From contig DASXLD010000016.1 in the NCBI GenBank assembly GCA_036496385.1, positions 1 through 53,749 on the forward strand: a stretch of DNA of 53,749 nucleotides, written 5' to 3'. The stretch is from Schlegelella_A sp036496385. GTDB lineage: Bacteria > Pseudomonadota > Gammaproteobacteria > Burkholderiales > Burkholderiaceae_C. The notes under the pieces were generated by a model. It did no database searches. It saw nothing but the letters and a program-made list of their open reading frames with translations, and was not told the DNA's origin. A program made the translations under genes and the position numbers. Position 1 is the stretch's first letter, and every line of letters begins with the position of its first letter. Positions 8,349 through 17,217 of this stretch are shown one piece after another.

Positions 8349-10430
8349 CTGAGCCACGACCGGTCGCCGCCCGCGACCCTCAATCCAGCGCAGCTCGCGG
8401 CCGTCCACCACTTGGCCGGCCCTTGCCTCGTGCTCGCCGGCGCGGGCTCGGGCAAGACGCGCGTGATCGTCCACAAGATCGCGCGCCTGCTCGAGGCCGG
8501 CCATGCGCCAGGCGAGATCGCGGCGATCACGTTCACCAACAAGGCGGCGGCCGAGATGCGCGAGCGCGCCCGCGCACTGGTCGGCGGCCGCGCCGCGGCC
8601 AAGCTCGCGGTCAGCACCTTCCATTCGCTCGGCGTGCGGATCCTGCGCGAGCACGGGCGAACGATCGGCCTGGCGCCGAACTTCAGCATTCTCGACAGCG
8701 ACGACGTCCTCGGCGTGCTGAAGGATGCCGGCGGGACGACCGACAACGCGACCGCGCGGCGCTGGCAATGGGCGATCGGCGCCTGGAAGAACCGCGGCCT
8801 GCGCGCCGCCGATGCCGAGGCCGAGGTGCTCTCCTCGGGCGCATCCGACGCGCGCGGCGCCGACGACGCGCTCGCTGCCGTGCGCGTCATGCGGCGCTAC
8901 GAGGAGCGCCTCGCCGCCTACCGCGCGACCGACTTCGACGACCTCATCGTGCTGCCGATGCGGCTGCTGGCTGAGCACGACGACGTCCGCGACGCCTGGC
9001 GCGCCCGGCTGCGCTACATCCTCGTCGACGAGTACCAGGACACGAACGGCGTGCAGTACGAGTTGATGAAGCTGCTCGCCGGCCCGCGCGGCATGTTCAC
9101 CGCCGTCGGCGACGACGACCAGAGCATCTACGGCTGGCGCGGGGCGACGATCGACAACCTGAAGCGGTTGCCGATCGACTATCCGGCGCTGAAGGTGATT
9201 CCCCTCGAGCAGAACTACCGCTCGACGGGCAGCATCCTGGCAGCGGCGAACGCGGTGATCGGCCACAACCCGAAGCTGTTCGAGAAGAAACTCTGGAGCG
9301 AGCTCGGCGCCGGCGAGCCGGTCGCGATCGTCGAATGCGACGACGAGGCGCACGAAGCCGAGCGCGTGGTGGCGCGGATCGAGTCGCTGCGCGGCGCCGG
9401 CGCAGCGTTCGGCGACATCGCCGTCCTCTATCGCGCCAACCATCAGGCGCGCGTCTTCGAGCAGGCGCTGCGCAAGGCCGGCATCGCGTACAAGGTCTCG
9501 GGCGGCCAGAGCTTCTTCGAGCGCGCCGAGATCCGCGACCTCTGCGCGTGGCTGCGGCTGATCGTCAACGAAGATGACGATCCGGCGTTCCTGCGTGCGG
9601 TGACGAGCCCGAAGCGCGGCATCGGCCACCAGACGCTCGCCGCGCTCGGCAGCTTCGCGCAGCGCTGGAAGTCGAGCCTGTTCGAGGCCCTGTTCGCCGA
9701 TTCGCTCGCGGATGCGTTGCCGCGCCGGGCGATCGCCGGGTTGCACGAGTTCGGTCGCGTGGTTCACGTGCTGCAGGAGCGCGCGCGCGACGCCGTCGGC
9801 GGCGAGGCGGCGCGGGCGCTCCTCATCGAGTGGCTGAAGGAGATCGGCTACGAAGAGCACCTGCGCGAGAGCGAGGAGTCGCCGGCGCTTGCCGACGCGC
9901 GCTGGGCCAACGTGCTCGACTTCGTCGACTGGATCGCGCGCCGCTGCGGCGGCCGCGGCAGTGCTTCGACCGGCGACGAGGAAGCGGCGACGAGCGTCAT
10001 CGCCGTCGCCCAGACGATCGCGGTCATCATCAGCCTCGCCGAGCGCGGCGACGACCAGAACGTCGTCACGTTGTCGACGCTGCACGCCGCCAAGGGCCTC
10101 GAGTGGCCGCACGTGATCGTCGCGAGCGTCAACGAGGGCCTGCTGCCGTTCGCCGGCGACGACGAAGAGGCGACGGCAGCGCGCATCGAGGAGGAGCGCC
10201 GCCTGATGTACGTCGGCATCACGCGCGCCCGCGCGACGCTCGCGATCAGCACGCTGCGGCGCAGGAAGCGCGGCCGGCAGATGCAGCCTGCGCTGCCGAG
10301 CCGCTTCGTCGCCGAGATGAAGCTGCACGAGACGCAGCAGGTCGCGGATCCGCGGGCCAAGCTGATGGCGCTCAGGGCGGCGGCAGCGGAGCGGGCACGC
10401 GCCGCGCGCGGAGAAGCTACATCCCCTTGA
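8349..10430 (+). CDS. rep: ATP-dependent DNA helicase Rep (UvrD/PcrA superfamily 1)
   Basis: Superfamily 1 3'-5' helicase that helps replication forks past obstacles. The motifs are complete: Q-motif LNPAQLAAV, Walker A AGAGSGKT, Walker B VDEYQDT, GDDDQSIYGWRG, QNYRS, and the C-terminal VTLSTLHAAKGLEWPHV and ERRLMYVGITRA. Starting at the TTG at 8412 would remove the Q-motif, which is essential for adenine recognition. The reading frame continues upstream to a CTG at 8349 preceded by GAAGGG with good spacing, giving 693 residues and the normal N-terminus. No ATG, GTG or TTG exists in frame between that CTG and 8412. The 3' end overlaps the convergent LytTR gene by 14 bases. Confidence 0.92.
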   Translation: MSHDRSPPATLNPAQLAAVHHLAGPCLVLAGAGSGKTRVIVHKIARLLEAGHAPGEIAAITFTNKAAAEMRERARALVGGRAAAKLAVSTFHSLGVRILREHGRTIGLAPNFSILDSDDVLGVLKDAGGTTDNATARRWQWAIGAWKNRGLRAADAEAEVLSSGASDARGADDALAAVRVMRRYEERLAAYRATDFDDLIVLPMRLLAEHDDVRDAWRARLRYILVDEYQDTNGVQYELMKLLAGPRGMFTAVGDDDQSIYGWRGATIDNLKRLPIDYPALKVIPLEQNYRSTGSILAAANAVIGHNPKLFEKKLWSELGAGEPVAIVECDDEAHEAERVVARIESLRGAGAAFGDIAVLYRANHQARVFEQALRKAGIAYKVSGGQSFFERAEIRDLCAWLRLIVNEDDDPAFLRAVTSPKRGIGHQTLAALGSFAQRWKSSLFEALFADSLADALPRRAIAGLHEFGRVVHVLQERARDAVGGEAARALLIEWLKEIGYEEHLRESEESPALADARWANVLDFVDWIARRCGGRGSASTGDEEAATSVIAVAQTIAVIISLAERGDDQNVVTLSTLHAAKGLEWPHVIVASVNEGLLPFAGDDEEATAARIEEERRLMYVGITRARATLAISTLRRRKRGRQMQPALPSRFVAEMKLHETQQVADPRAKLMALRAAAAERARAARGEATSP

Positions 10431-11253
10431 ACATCCCGGCGTAGCTCCGGCTCACCTCGAGCTTCTCCGGGTGGCCGCGCACCGCGACCAGCTGGCGCCC
10501 GCGCAGGTCGCGCGTGACGCCGGCGATGGCGCGGGTGTTGACGAGCGTCGAGCGGTGGATCTGCCAGAACGTGTCGGCGTCGAGCTCCTCGACGAGCTCC
10601 TTGATCGGCTTTCGGATCAGCGCCTCGAGGGTCGCTGTCTGGACTCGCGTGTACTTCTCGTCGGAGATGAAGAAGAGGACGTCTTCGACCGGGATCATCT
10701 GGATGCTGGCGCCGACCGTCGCCTGGATCCAGCGCAGCTTCGGCGCCGCGCCCGGGTTCATCTTCGTCGTCAGCTTCTGCAGCAGCTGCTGCATGCCGCT
10801 GATGTCGGGCGCCTCGCCGGCGCCGCGCTCGGCGATCCGCTTCTGCAAGCGCTCGACGGTGACCTGCAGCCGCTCGCGCTCGGCGGGCTTCAGCACGTAG
10901 TCGACGACGCCCTGCTCGAACGCCTCGATCGCGTACTGGTCGTAGGCGGTGATGAAGACGATCTCGGGGCCGTGCCACGGCTTGGCGGCGCCGGCCGGCT
11001 CGGAATCGTCGTCATCGTCGTCGTCGTCGACCGGCAGCTGTGCGATGGCGCGCGCCGCCTGGATGCCGGTCATTCCGGGCATGCGGATGTCGAGGAAGAC
11101 GATGTCGGGCCGCAGCTTTTCGGTGAGCGCGACCGCCTCGGCGCCGTTCTTCGCCTCGGCGACGACCTCGAGCCCGGGCCAGACCTCGCCGAGGCGCGCC
11201 CGCAGCTGCTCGCGCAACAGCCGCTCGTCGTCGGCGATCAACGCCGTCGTCAT
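10417..11253 (-). CDS. LytTR-family response regulator
   Basis: A 278-residue two-component response regulator. The receiver domain has acidic residues D8-D9 and phospho-acceptor D55 in VFLDIRMPG, then the ITAYDQYAIEAF and VDYVLKPAE elements. The C-terminal LytTR DNA-binding domain includes VEDVLFFISDEKYTRV and WQIHRSTLVN. Between receiver helix 3 and strand 4 there is an unusual insertion with eight consecutive aspartates (residues 76-83) followed by a Ser/Pro/Gly-rich stretch. Its ATG overlaps the stop of the small membrane protein gene, which overlaps the kinase gene, so the three are translationally coupled. Targets are unknown. Confidence 0.93.
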   Translation of the reverse strand: MTTALIADDERLLREQLRARLGEVWPGLEVVAEAKNGAEAVALTEKLRPDIVFLDIRMPGMTGIQAARAIAQLPVDDDDDDDDSEPAGAAKPWHGPEIVFITAYDQYAIEAFEQGVVDYVLKPAERERLQVTVERLQKRIAERGAGEAPDISGMQQLLQKLTTKMNPGAAPKLRWIQATVGASIQMIPVEDVLFFISDEKYTRVQTATLEALIRKPIKELVEELDADTFWQIHRSTLVNTRAIAGVTRDLRGRQLVAVRGHPEKLEVSRSYAGMFKGM

Positions 11254-11639
11254 GCCGCCGTGGCGGTGGTCGACGCCGGGCGCGGCCGCCGCATGACGCG
11301 CCAGACGAGCCAGCCGACGAGCAGGAGCGGCGATGCGACGAGCGCGAGCGATGCCGCCGCCGCGAGCATGCCGACGGCGACGCCGAGCACCGCGACCGCG
11401 AGCCCGACGACGACCGCGAACGCGGCCACCAGCAGCGCGGCGATGGTGGCGACGATCGCGATCGCGAACGCCGCGACGAGCTGGCCGCCGCTCAGGTTGG
11501 CGAGCGAGAAGGTCTCGCCATCGACCGTGATCGTCGTGCCGTCGAGCGGCAGCGCCGCCCAGGCGACGGTGAGTACGGCGATGACGACGAGGGCGAGCAG
11601 CAGCAGCGCCGCCCCGGCCCTGGACCACCAGCGATTCAT
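11250..11639 (-). CDS. Small multi-helix membrane protein of the LytS/LytTR operon
   Basis: A 129-residue protein with an N-terminal membrane helix (ALLLLALVVIAVLTVAWAAL), a short extracytoplasmic loop containing DGTTITVDGETFSL, and two or three further very Ala/Val-rich helices, ending in a basic RVMRRPRP tail. I do not recognise a family. It is wedged between the sensor kinase and the regulator with ATGA-type overlaps at both ends, so it is made in proportion to them and may be a sensor accessory or target membrane protein (inference). Confidence 0.75.
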   Translation of the reverse strand: MNRWWSRAGAALLLLALVVIAVLTVAWAALPLDGTTITVDGETFSLANLSGGQLVAAFAIAIVATIAALLVAAFAVVVGLAVAVLGVAVGMLAAAASLALVASPLLLVGWLVWRVMRRPRPASTTATAA

Positions 11640-13213
11640 GGCTTCGCTCCTTCGCGCACCTGCGCCTGGTAGGGAACGGTGAGGGTGACGACTGTTCCGC
11701 TCGGCTGATTGTCGGCGACGACCATCGACGCGCGCTCGCCGTAGAGCAGCTTCAGCCGCTCGCGGATGTTGGCGAGGCCGACGCCGGTGCCCGCCGTGTC
11801 GGCGCGGCCGAAGCCGAGCCCGGTGTCGGCGACGGCGACGGCGAGCCTGCCGTCGACGATCTCGGCCGAGACGGTGAGCGTGCCGCCTTCGGCCTTCGGC
11901 TCGAGGCCGTGCTTGATCGCATTCTCGACCAGCGACTGGATCATCATCGGCGGGAACTCGGCCGAGAGCAGGCCGTTGGGCACGTGGATCTCGGGCTGCA
12001 GGCGGTCTTCCATCCGCACCTTCAGGATCTCGAGGTACGGCCGGATCACCGCCATCTCGCGGCCGAGCGTGTGTGCCGCCAGGTTCGACTCGCGCATCGA
12101 CGGCATCGACGCGCGCAGGAGCGAGATCAGATTCCTCTGCATCTGGCTCGCCCGCGGCGGGTCGGTCTCGATCAGGTGGTCGATCGAGGCCAGCGTATTG
12201 AACAGGAAGTGCGGCTCGACCTGCGCCTGCATCGCCGCCATCCGCGCCTCGACGACCTGGCGCTTGAGCTGCTCCGATTCGGCAGTCTCGGTGGCGACGG
12301 CGGCCTTCACCTCGGCGAGCTTCTGGCCTTTGTAGGTGATCTTCAGGATCGCCGACGCGATGATGACGAACCACGCCAGCTGGGTCAGGAAGTCGCCGAA
12401 GCGGCGCTCGCGGATGTGCTTGATGCTGCGCACGACATCCGCATCGGAATTGGCGCGCTCCTCAGCGGCGTCCTTGGCGGCCTCGGCGGCATCCTTCGCC
12501 GCTTCGGCGGCCTGCTGCTGCGATTCGCGGATCGCGTCGACGACCGCAGCGCGCGCCTCTTCGACCGCCTCGCGCACTTCCTTGCTGTCGGCGCCCGGCG
12601 GCAGCTTGATCTCGACGCTGGCCTGCGGCGTCGATGCCGGCGCTTGCGGGGCCGGCGCGGCACCGGCGTCGTTCGACTCCGACGAGCCGGACGTGCCGGG
12701 GGACCCTGGCGACCCGGAGGACCCGGGAACCGCGGTCGCCGGCGCCGACGCCGCCGGCATTGCGTGCAGGTTCGGCGTGATGCGGACGCCGTCGCGGTCG
12801 ATCGAGATGGTGACGTCGCGACCCTGCGAATCCTTCTTCTCGATCTTGATCGCCGGGTCGAGGCTACCGGAGCTGCGCGACGGGGTCGGCGGCACCGGCG
12901 GCACCGGCTGGTGCGGCGGGTGCGGCGGCATGACGATCATGTCGGGCATCTCGTGCGCGACGCTGCCGATCGTGTAGCTGAAGGGCGGCAGGCGCTGCAG
13001 GATCGCGGTCGCGATCAGCAGCAGGATCGCGAGCAGGAAGAAGCGCTTCCACGAGATCGAGACCAGCCAGTTGCCGTACTGATGGAAGAGGCGCACCGCG
13101 CCCGCGGTGAACGCGTGCCAGCCGCTGGCCGGTCGCGGTGCCGGCGGCGGCAGCGGCAACGGCGGCGGTGCCGGCACCGGCTGCGGATCGGGCGGCGGAT
13201 CGGAGGGGGTCAT
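11636..13213 (-). CDS. LytS-like sensor histidine kinase with Pro/Gly-rich periplasmic region
   Basis: A 525-residue kinase. It has a proline-rich cytoplasmic N-tail, a first membrane helix (FFLLAILLLIATAIL), a periplasmic region of roughly 200 residues, and a second helix (LTQLAWFVIIASAIL). The periplasmic part contains PHPPHQPVPPVPP, a collagen-like GSSGSPGSPGTSG segment and an Ala/Glu-rich coiled coil. Next come the His_kinase domain with phospho-acceptor H335 in VEPHFLFNTLASIDHL and a HATPase_c domain (LVENAIKHGLEP, DTGLGFG, GVGLANIRERL). This is the histidine-kinase type that pairs with LytTR regulators. The stop overlaps the ATG of the following small membrane gene. The ligand is unknown. 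Confidence 0.92.
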   Translation of the reverse strand: MTPSDPPPDPQPVPAPPPLPLPPPAPRPASGWHAFTAGAVRLFHQYGNWLVSISWKRFFLLAILLLIATAILQRLPPFSYTIGSVAHEMPDMIVMPPHPPHQPVPPVPPTPSRSSGSLDPAIKIEKKDSQGRDVTISIDRDGVRITPNLHAMPAASAPATAVPGSSGSPGSPGTSGSSESNDAGAAPAPQAPASTPQASVEIKLPPGADSKEVREAVEEARAAVVDAIRESQQQAAEAAKDAAEAAKDAAEERANSDADVVRSIKHIRERRFGDFLTQLAWFVIIASAILKITYKGQKLAEVKAAVATETAESEQLKRQVVEARMAAMQAQVEPHFLFNTLASIDHLIETDPPRASQMQRNLISLLRASMPSMRESNLAAHTLGREMAVIRPYLEILKVRMEDRLQPEIHVPNGLLSAEFPPMMIQSLVENAIKHGLEPKAEGGTLTVSAEIVDGRLAVAVADTGLGFGRADTAGTGVGLANIRERLKLLYGERASMVVADNQPSGTVVTLTVPYQAQVREGAKP

Positions 13214-13249
13214 GTCGGCGCGCTGCTGGGCTCTGCGGATCGAGGCTGC

Positions 13250-13255
13250 ACTGTA
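13250..13255 (-). promoter_or_regulatory. Possible -10 element for the kinase operon
   Basis: On the minus strand the hexamer TACAGT lies about 37 bases before the kinase ATG. No convincing -35 element precedes it. It is the best -10 match in the 162-base gap. Confidence 0.3.
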
Positions 13256-13334
13256 GGGGGCGCTGCCGGACGCCGCGAGCGCGCTGCGATGAAGCGCAGC
13301 GCCGCGGGAACAGGGTGCAAGGGGGCGGGACGGA

Positions 13335-13351
13335 CGCCGGCGGTGCCGGCG
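13335..13351 (-). terminator. Hairpin downstream of indolepyruvate oxidoreductase copy 1
   Basis: A perfect 7-bp stem CGCCGGC/GCCGGCG with a three-base loop begins about 25 bases after the oxidoreductase stop. No T-run follows, so it may act with Rho or only protect the 3' end. The rest of the gap from 13214 to 13375 holds only the kinase upstream region. Confidence 0.35.
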
Positions 13352-13375
13352 CCCGTGCTCCGCAGAGGGGGTGGT

Positions 13376-16300
13376 TCAGGTCGGCCGCGAGGATTCGCGG
13401 TGGCTGGTCATCGGCAGCGTCGTGTCCTCGAGCGGCTGCGTGTCGGGACCCTGCGCGCCCATGCGCGCGTCGGCCGCCTGCGCCGAGAGGGCGAGCGGGC
13501 CGGCGCGCCAGTCGGCCATCAGCGCGTCCCACTTCGGCCGCACCGCGGCGAGATGGCGCACCTTGACGTGGCCGTAGCCGCGAATCGCCTCGGGGATGCG
13601 CGCGATCTCGATCGCGAGGCCGTGGTTGGCCGGCCCGAGCGCGCGCAGCACCTCCTCGATCGAGCGCCGGTACTCGTCGACGAGCTCGCGCTCGACGCGG
13701 CGCTCGTCGCTGCGGCCGAATGGATCGAACGGCGTGCCGCGCAGGAACTTCATCCGCCGGAGGAGGCGAAAGCCCGACAGCATCCACGGCCCGAAGCGCT
13801 GCTTCTGCAGCTCGCCGCGTGCGTTCTTCTTCGCGATCGCCGGTGGCGCGAGGTGGTAAGCGAGCTTGAAGTCCTTGCCGAGCTCGCCCTCGAATTGCGA
13901 CGCCACCTTGGCGAGGAACTTCGGGTCGGCGTGGAGGCGCGCGACCTCGTACTCGTCCTTGTACGCCATCAGCTTGAAGAGCGAGCGCGCCACCGCCTCG
14001 GTGAGTCGCGTGCTCGGCCGCGCCGGATCGGGCCGCGTCGCAGTGCGCGAGAAGACGAGCTCGGCCTCCTTCGCGCGCACCCGCTCGACGAACGACCGGT
14101 AGCGTGCCGCATAGCCGGCGTTCTGGTAGGCGGTCAGGAACTCGACGCGGCGCGCGATCAGCTCGTCGACGTTGATCGAACGCTTGACGAGCTCGATCAC
14201 CTGGCCGGTGCGAACCAGTGCCTTGACGCCTTGCGGGTCGTGCGCGGCGCGACGGCCCCACTCGAACGCCGCCTTGTTGTTGTCGACCTGGACGCCGTTC
14301 AGCTCGATCGCGCGCACCAGCGCCGCGTGCGTCAGCGGCACACGGCCCTGCTGCCAGGCATAGCCGAGCATCAGCGGATTGGTGTAGATCGAGTCGCCGA
14401 GCAATTGCACGGCGAGCGTGTCGGCGTCGACGCCGCCGACATGGTCGGGGCCGGCAGCGGCAGCGATCGCCGCGTCGCAGTTGCCGGCCGGGAATTGCCA
14501 ATCGGGGTTGCTGACGAACGCTGCCGTCGGCGTCGCATGCGTGTTGAGTGCGACGAACGTCCGGCCCTCGCGCATCACCGCGAGCGTCGCCTTGTTGGCG
14601 GTGACGATCGGATCGCAGCCGATCACGAGATCGGCCTCGGCGGTACCGACCTTGGTCGTCAGGATCGCGTCGGGCCGGTTGGCGATCTGGACGTGGCTCC
14701 AGGTCGCGCCGCCCTTTTGCGCCAGGCCCCCGGAGTCCTGCGTGACGATGCCTTTGCCCTCGAGGTGCGCCGCCATGCCGAGCAGCTGGCCGATCGTGAT
14801 CACGCCGGTGCCACCGACGCCGGCGACGACGATGCCCCAAGGACTTTCGGCGACCGGCAGCATCGGCTCGGGCGGCGTCTGGAGGGCGGCCAGACGCGGC
14901 CGCTCGTCGGCATCCTTCTTCGTGCTCTTCAGCTGGCCGCCCTCGACCGTGATGAAGCTCGGGCAGAACCCCTTCAGGCACGAGTAGTCCTTGTTGCAGC
15001 TGTTCTGGTTGATACGGCGCTTGCGGCCGAACTCGGTCTCGACCGGCTCGACCGAAAGGCAGTTGCTCTGCACCGAGCAGTCGCCGCAGCCTTCGCAGAC
15101 GAGCTCGTTGATGACGACGCGCTTGGCCGGGTCCGCCATCGTGCCGCGCTTCCTGCGCCGGCGCTTCTCGGTGGCGCAGGTCTGGTCGTAGACGATGACC
15201 GTGCAGCCGGGGATCTCGCGCAAGGCCTTCTGGACGTCGTCGAGCTCGTCGCGATGGTGGACGACGACGCTCGGCGCGAGGCGCGCGACGACGGCGTGCT
15301 CTTCGTACTTCTCCGGCTCGTCGGTGACGACGACGACCTTCGCGGCGCCCTCGGCGTCGAGCTCGCGCGTCATCTCCGGCACCTGCAGCGTGCCGTCGAT
15401 CGGCTGGCCGCCGGTCATCGCGACCGCGTCGTTGAACAGGATCTTGTAGGTGATGTTGACCTTGGCCGCGATCGCCTGGCGCACCGCGAGCAGACCCGAG
15501 TGGTAGTAGGTGCCGTCGCCGAGGTTGGCGAAGATGTGCTGGTCGGTCGTGAACGGCGCCTGGCCGACCCACGACACGCCCTCGCCGCCCATCTGGCTGA
15601 AGCTCACCGTCGAGCGGTCCATCCAGACCGCCATGTAGTGGCAGCCGATGCCGGCGACCGCGCGCGATCCTTCGGGCACCTTGGTGCTCGTGTTGTGCGG
15701 GCAGCCGCTGCAGAACCACGGTGCGCGCTCGCCGGTCGCTGTCGCGCCCATCGTCGCCGCTGCGCTCGCCGCCGCCAGGCTCTTCTCCTTGGCGTCGATC
15801 AGGGCGATCCGCATCGTCATGCCGGCGGCGATGTCGGCATCGACGCCGAGCTTGCCGAGCCGTTTGGCGATCGCGCGGGCGATGATCGCCGGCGTCAGGT
15901 CGGCCTGCGCGCGCAGCAGCCAGTGCTGGCTCGGGTTGGCCTGGCTCCATTCGCCGCCGCCGCGGTCGTCATCGCTCTCGTCGAACTTGCCGAGCACGTG
16001 CGGCCGCACGTCGGGCCGCCAGCCGTAGAGCTCTTCCTTCAGCTGGTACTCGATGACCTGGCGCTTCTCCTCGACGACGAGGATCTCCTCGAGGCCTTCG
16101 GCGAACTCGCGCGTGATCGTCGCCTCGAGCGGCCAGACGACGTTGACCTTGTGCAGGCGCAAGCCGATCCGGCGGCAGGCGTCGTCGTCGAGGCCGAGGT
16201 CGTGCAGCGCCTGTCGGGTGTCGTTGTAGCCCTTGCCGCTGGCGATGATGCCGAAGCGATCGTTCGGGCCCTCGATGACATTGTGGTTGAGGCGGTTCGC

Positions 16301-17119
16301 GCGCACGTAGGCGAGCGCCGCGTACCACTTGTAGTCCATCAGCCGCGCTTCCTGCTCGAGCGGCGGATCGGGCCAGCGGATGTGGAGTCCGCCCGGCGGC
16401 ATCCGGAAGTCCTCGGGCAGGACGATGTCGACCCGGTCCGGGTCGACCGAGACGCTCGCCGACGACTCGACGATCTCCTGGATCGTCTTCATCGACGACC
16501 AGACCCCGGCAAAGCGGCTCAACGCGAACGCGTGCAGGCCCATGTCGAGGATGTCCTGCACGCTCGACGGGAAGAACACCGGCAGGCCGCACGCCTTGAA
16601 GATGTGGTCGCTCTGGTGCGCCGCGGTCGAGCTCTTGGCGATGTGGTCGTCGCCGGCGATCGCGATCACGCCGCCGTGCTTCGCGCTGCCGGCCATGTTG
16701 GCGTGCTTGAAGACGTCCGAGCAGCGGTCGACGCCGGGCCCCTTGCCGTACCAGATGCCGAACACGCCGTCGAACTTTCTCGACTGCGGATAGAGATCGA
16801 GCTGCTGCGAGCCCCAGACCGCGGTCGCCGCGAGCTCCTCGTTGACACCCGGCTGGAAGACGATGTTCTGCGCCGCGAGGTGCTTCTTCGCTGCCCACAG
16901 CGCCTGGTCGTAGCCGCCGAGCGGCGAGCCGCGATAGCCGCTGATGAAGCCGGCGGTGTTGAGGCCGAACACGGCGTCGCGCTTTCGCTGCAGCATCGGC
17001 AGGCGGACCAGCGCCTGCACGCCGCTCATGAACGCGCGGCCCGTTTCGAGCGCGTACTTGTCGTCGAGCGTGACGCTTTCGAGCGCCCTGCGGACGGCCT
17101 CGGGAAGAGGGGCATTCAT
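13376..17119 (-). CDS. Indolepyruvate:ferredoxin oxidoreductase, single-chain (copy 1)
   Basis: A 1247-residue fused 2-oxoacid:ferredoxin oxidoreductase that oxidatively decarboxylates aryl pyruvates from aromatic amino-acid transamination to aryl-acetyl-CoA. In order it has an N-terminal pyruvate-binding domain (ISGYRGSPLGGYDQ), a TPP-binding domain (CSGCPHNTSTKVPEGSRA, LGDGTYYHSG, NDAVAMTGGQP), a Cys-rich iron-sulfur segment (VCEGCGDCSVQSNC and CNKDYSCLKGFCP), a gamma-type domain (VAGVGGTGVITIGQLLG) and a C-terminal domain ending in RGTPFDPFGRSDERR and RGYGHVK. The ATG at 17119 starts with MNAPLPEAV just before the family N-terminus. A second, diverged copy lies at 27324-30899. Confidence 0.93.
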   Translation of the reverse strand: MNAPLPEAVRRALESVTLDDKYALETGRAFMSGVQALVRLPMLQRKRDAVFGLNTAGFISGYRGSPLGGYDQALWAAKKHLAAQNIVFQPGVNEELAATAVWGSQQLDLYPQSRKFDGVFGIWYGKGPGVDRCSDVFKHANMAGSAKHGGVIAIAGDDHIAKSSTAAHQSDHIFKACGLPVFFPSSVQDILDMGLHAFALSRFAGVWSSMKTIQEIVESSASVSVDPDRVDIVLPEDFRMPPGGLHIRWPDPPLEQEARLMDYKWYAALAYVRANRLNHNVIEGPNDRFGIIASGKGYNDTRQALHDLGLDDDACRRIGLRLHKVNVVWPLEATITREFAEGLEEILVVEEKRQVIEYQLKEELYGWRPDVRPHVLGKFDESDDDRGGGEWSQANPSQHWLLRAQADLTPAIIARAIAKRLGKLGVDADIAAGMTMRIALIDAKEKSLAAASAAATMGATATGERAPWFCSGCPHNTSTKVPEGSRAVAGIGCHYMAVWMDRSTVSFSQMGGEGVSWVGQAPFTTDQHIFANLGDGTYYHSGLLAVRQAIAAKVNITYKILFNDAVAMTGGQPIDGTLQVPEMTRELDAEGAAKVVVVTDEPEKYEEHAVVARLAPSVVVHHRDELDDVQKALREIPGCTVIVYDQTCATEKRRRRKRGTMADPAKRVVINELVCEGCGDCSVQSNCLSVEPVETEFGRKRRINQNSCNKDYSCLKGFCPSFITVEGGQLKSTKKDADERPRLAALQTPPEPMLPVAESPWGIVVAGVGGTGVITIGQLLGMAAHLEGKGIVTQDSGGLAQKGGATWSHVQIANRPDAILTTKVGTAEADLVIGCDPIVTANKATLAVMREGRTFVALNTHATPTAAFVSNPDWQFPAGNCDAAIAAAAGPDHVGGVDADTLAVQLLGDSIYTNPLMLGYAWQQGRVPLTHAALVRAIELNGVQVDNNKAAFEWGRRAAHDPQGVKALVRTGQVIELVKRSINVDELIARRVEFLTAYQNAGYAARYRSFVERVRAKEAELVFSRTATRPDPARPSTRLTEAVARSLFKLMAYKDEYEVARLHADPKFLAKVASQFEGELGKDFKLAYHLAPPAIAKKNARGELQKQRFGPWMLSGFRLLRRMKFLRGTPFDPFGRSDERRVERELVDEYRRSIEEVLRALGPANHGLAIEIARIPEAIRGYGHVKVRHLAAVRPKWDALMADWRAGPLALSAQAADARMGAQGPDTQPLEDTTLPMTSHRESSRPT

Positions 17120-17152
17120 CGGTATCGAGACTCCGGTGGGGACATCGTGCGC

Positions 17153-17175
17153 CGGGTCGGCTCGTGACCGACCCG
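17153..17175 (-). terminator. Hairpin between NRAMP and oxidoreductase genes
   Basis: An 8-bp perfect stem CGGGTCGG/CCGACCCG with a seven-base loop lies 34 bases before the oxidoreductase start and 43 bases after the NRAMP stop. No T-run is present. It could be a weak terminator for the NRAMP gene or a leader structure of the oxidoreductase message. Confidence 0.35.
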
Positions 17176-17217
17176 CTACGCGAGTGTAGGGATTCGCGGA
17201 CGTCCGGGTGCCGGGCG

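Noticed and set aside
11909..17167. A plus-strand open frame of 1752 codons
   Set aside because: It lies opposite the kinase and indolepyruvate oxidoreductase genes, whose motifs are unambiguous, and its product is Arg/Asp/Val-rich without domains.
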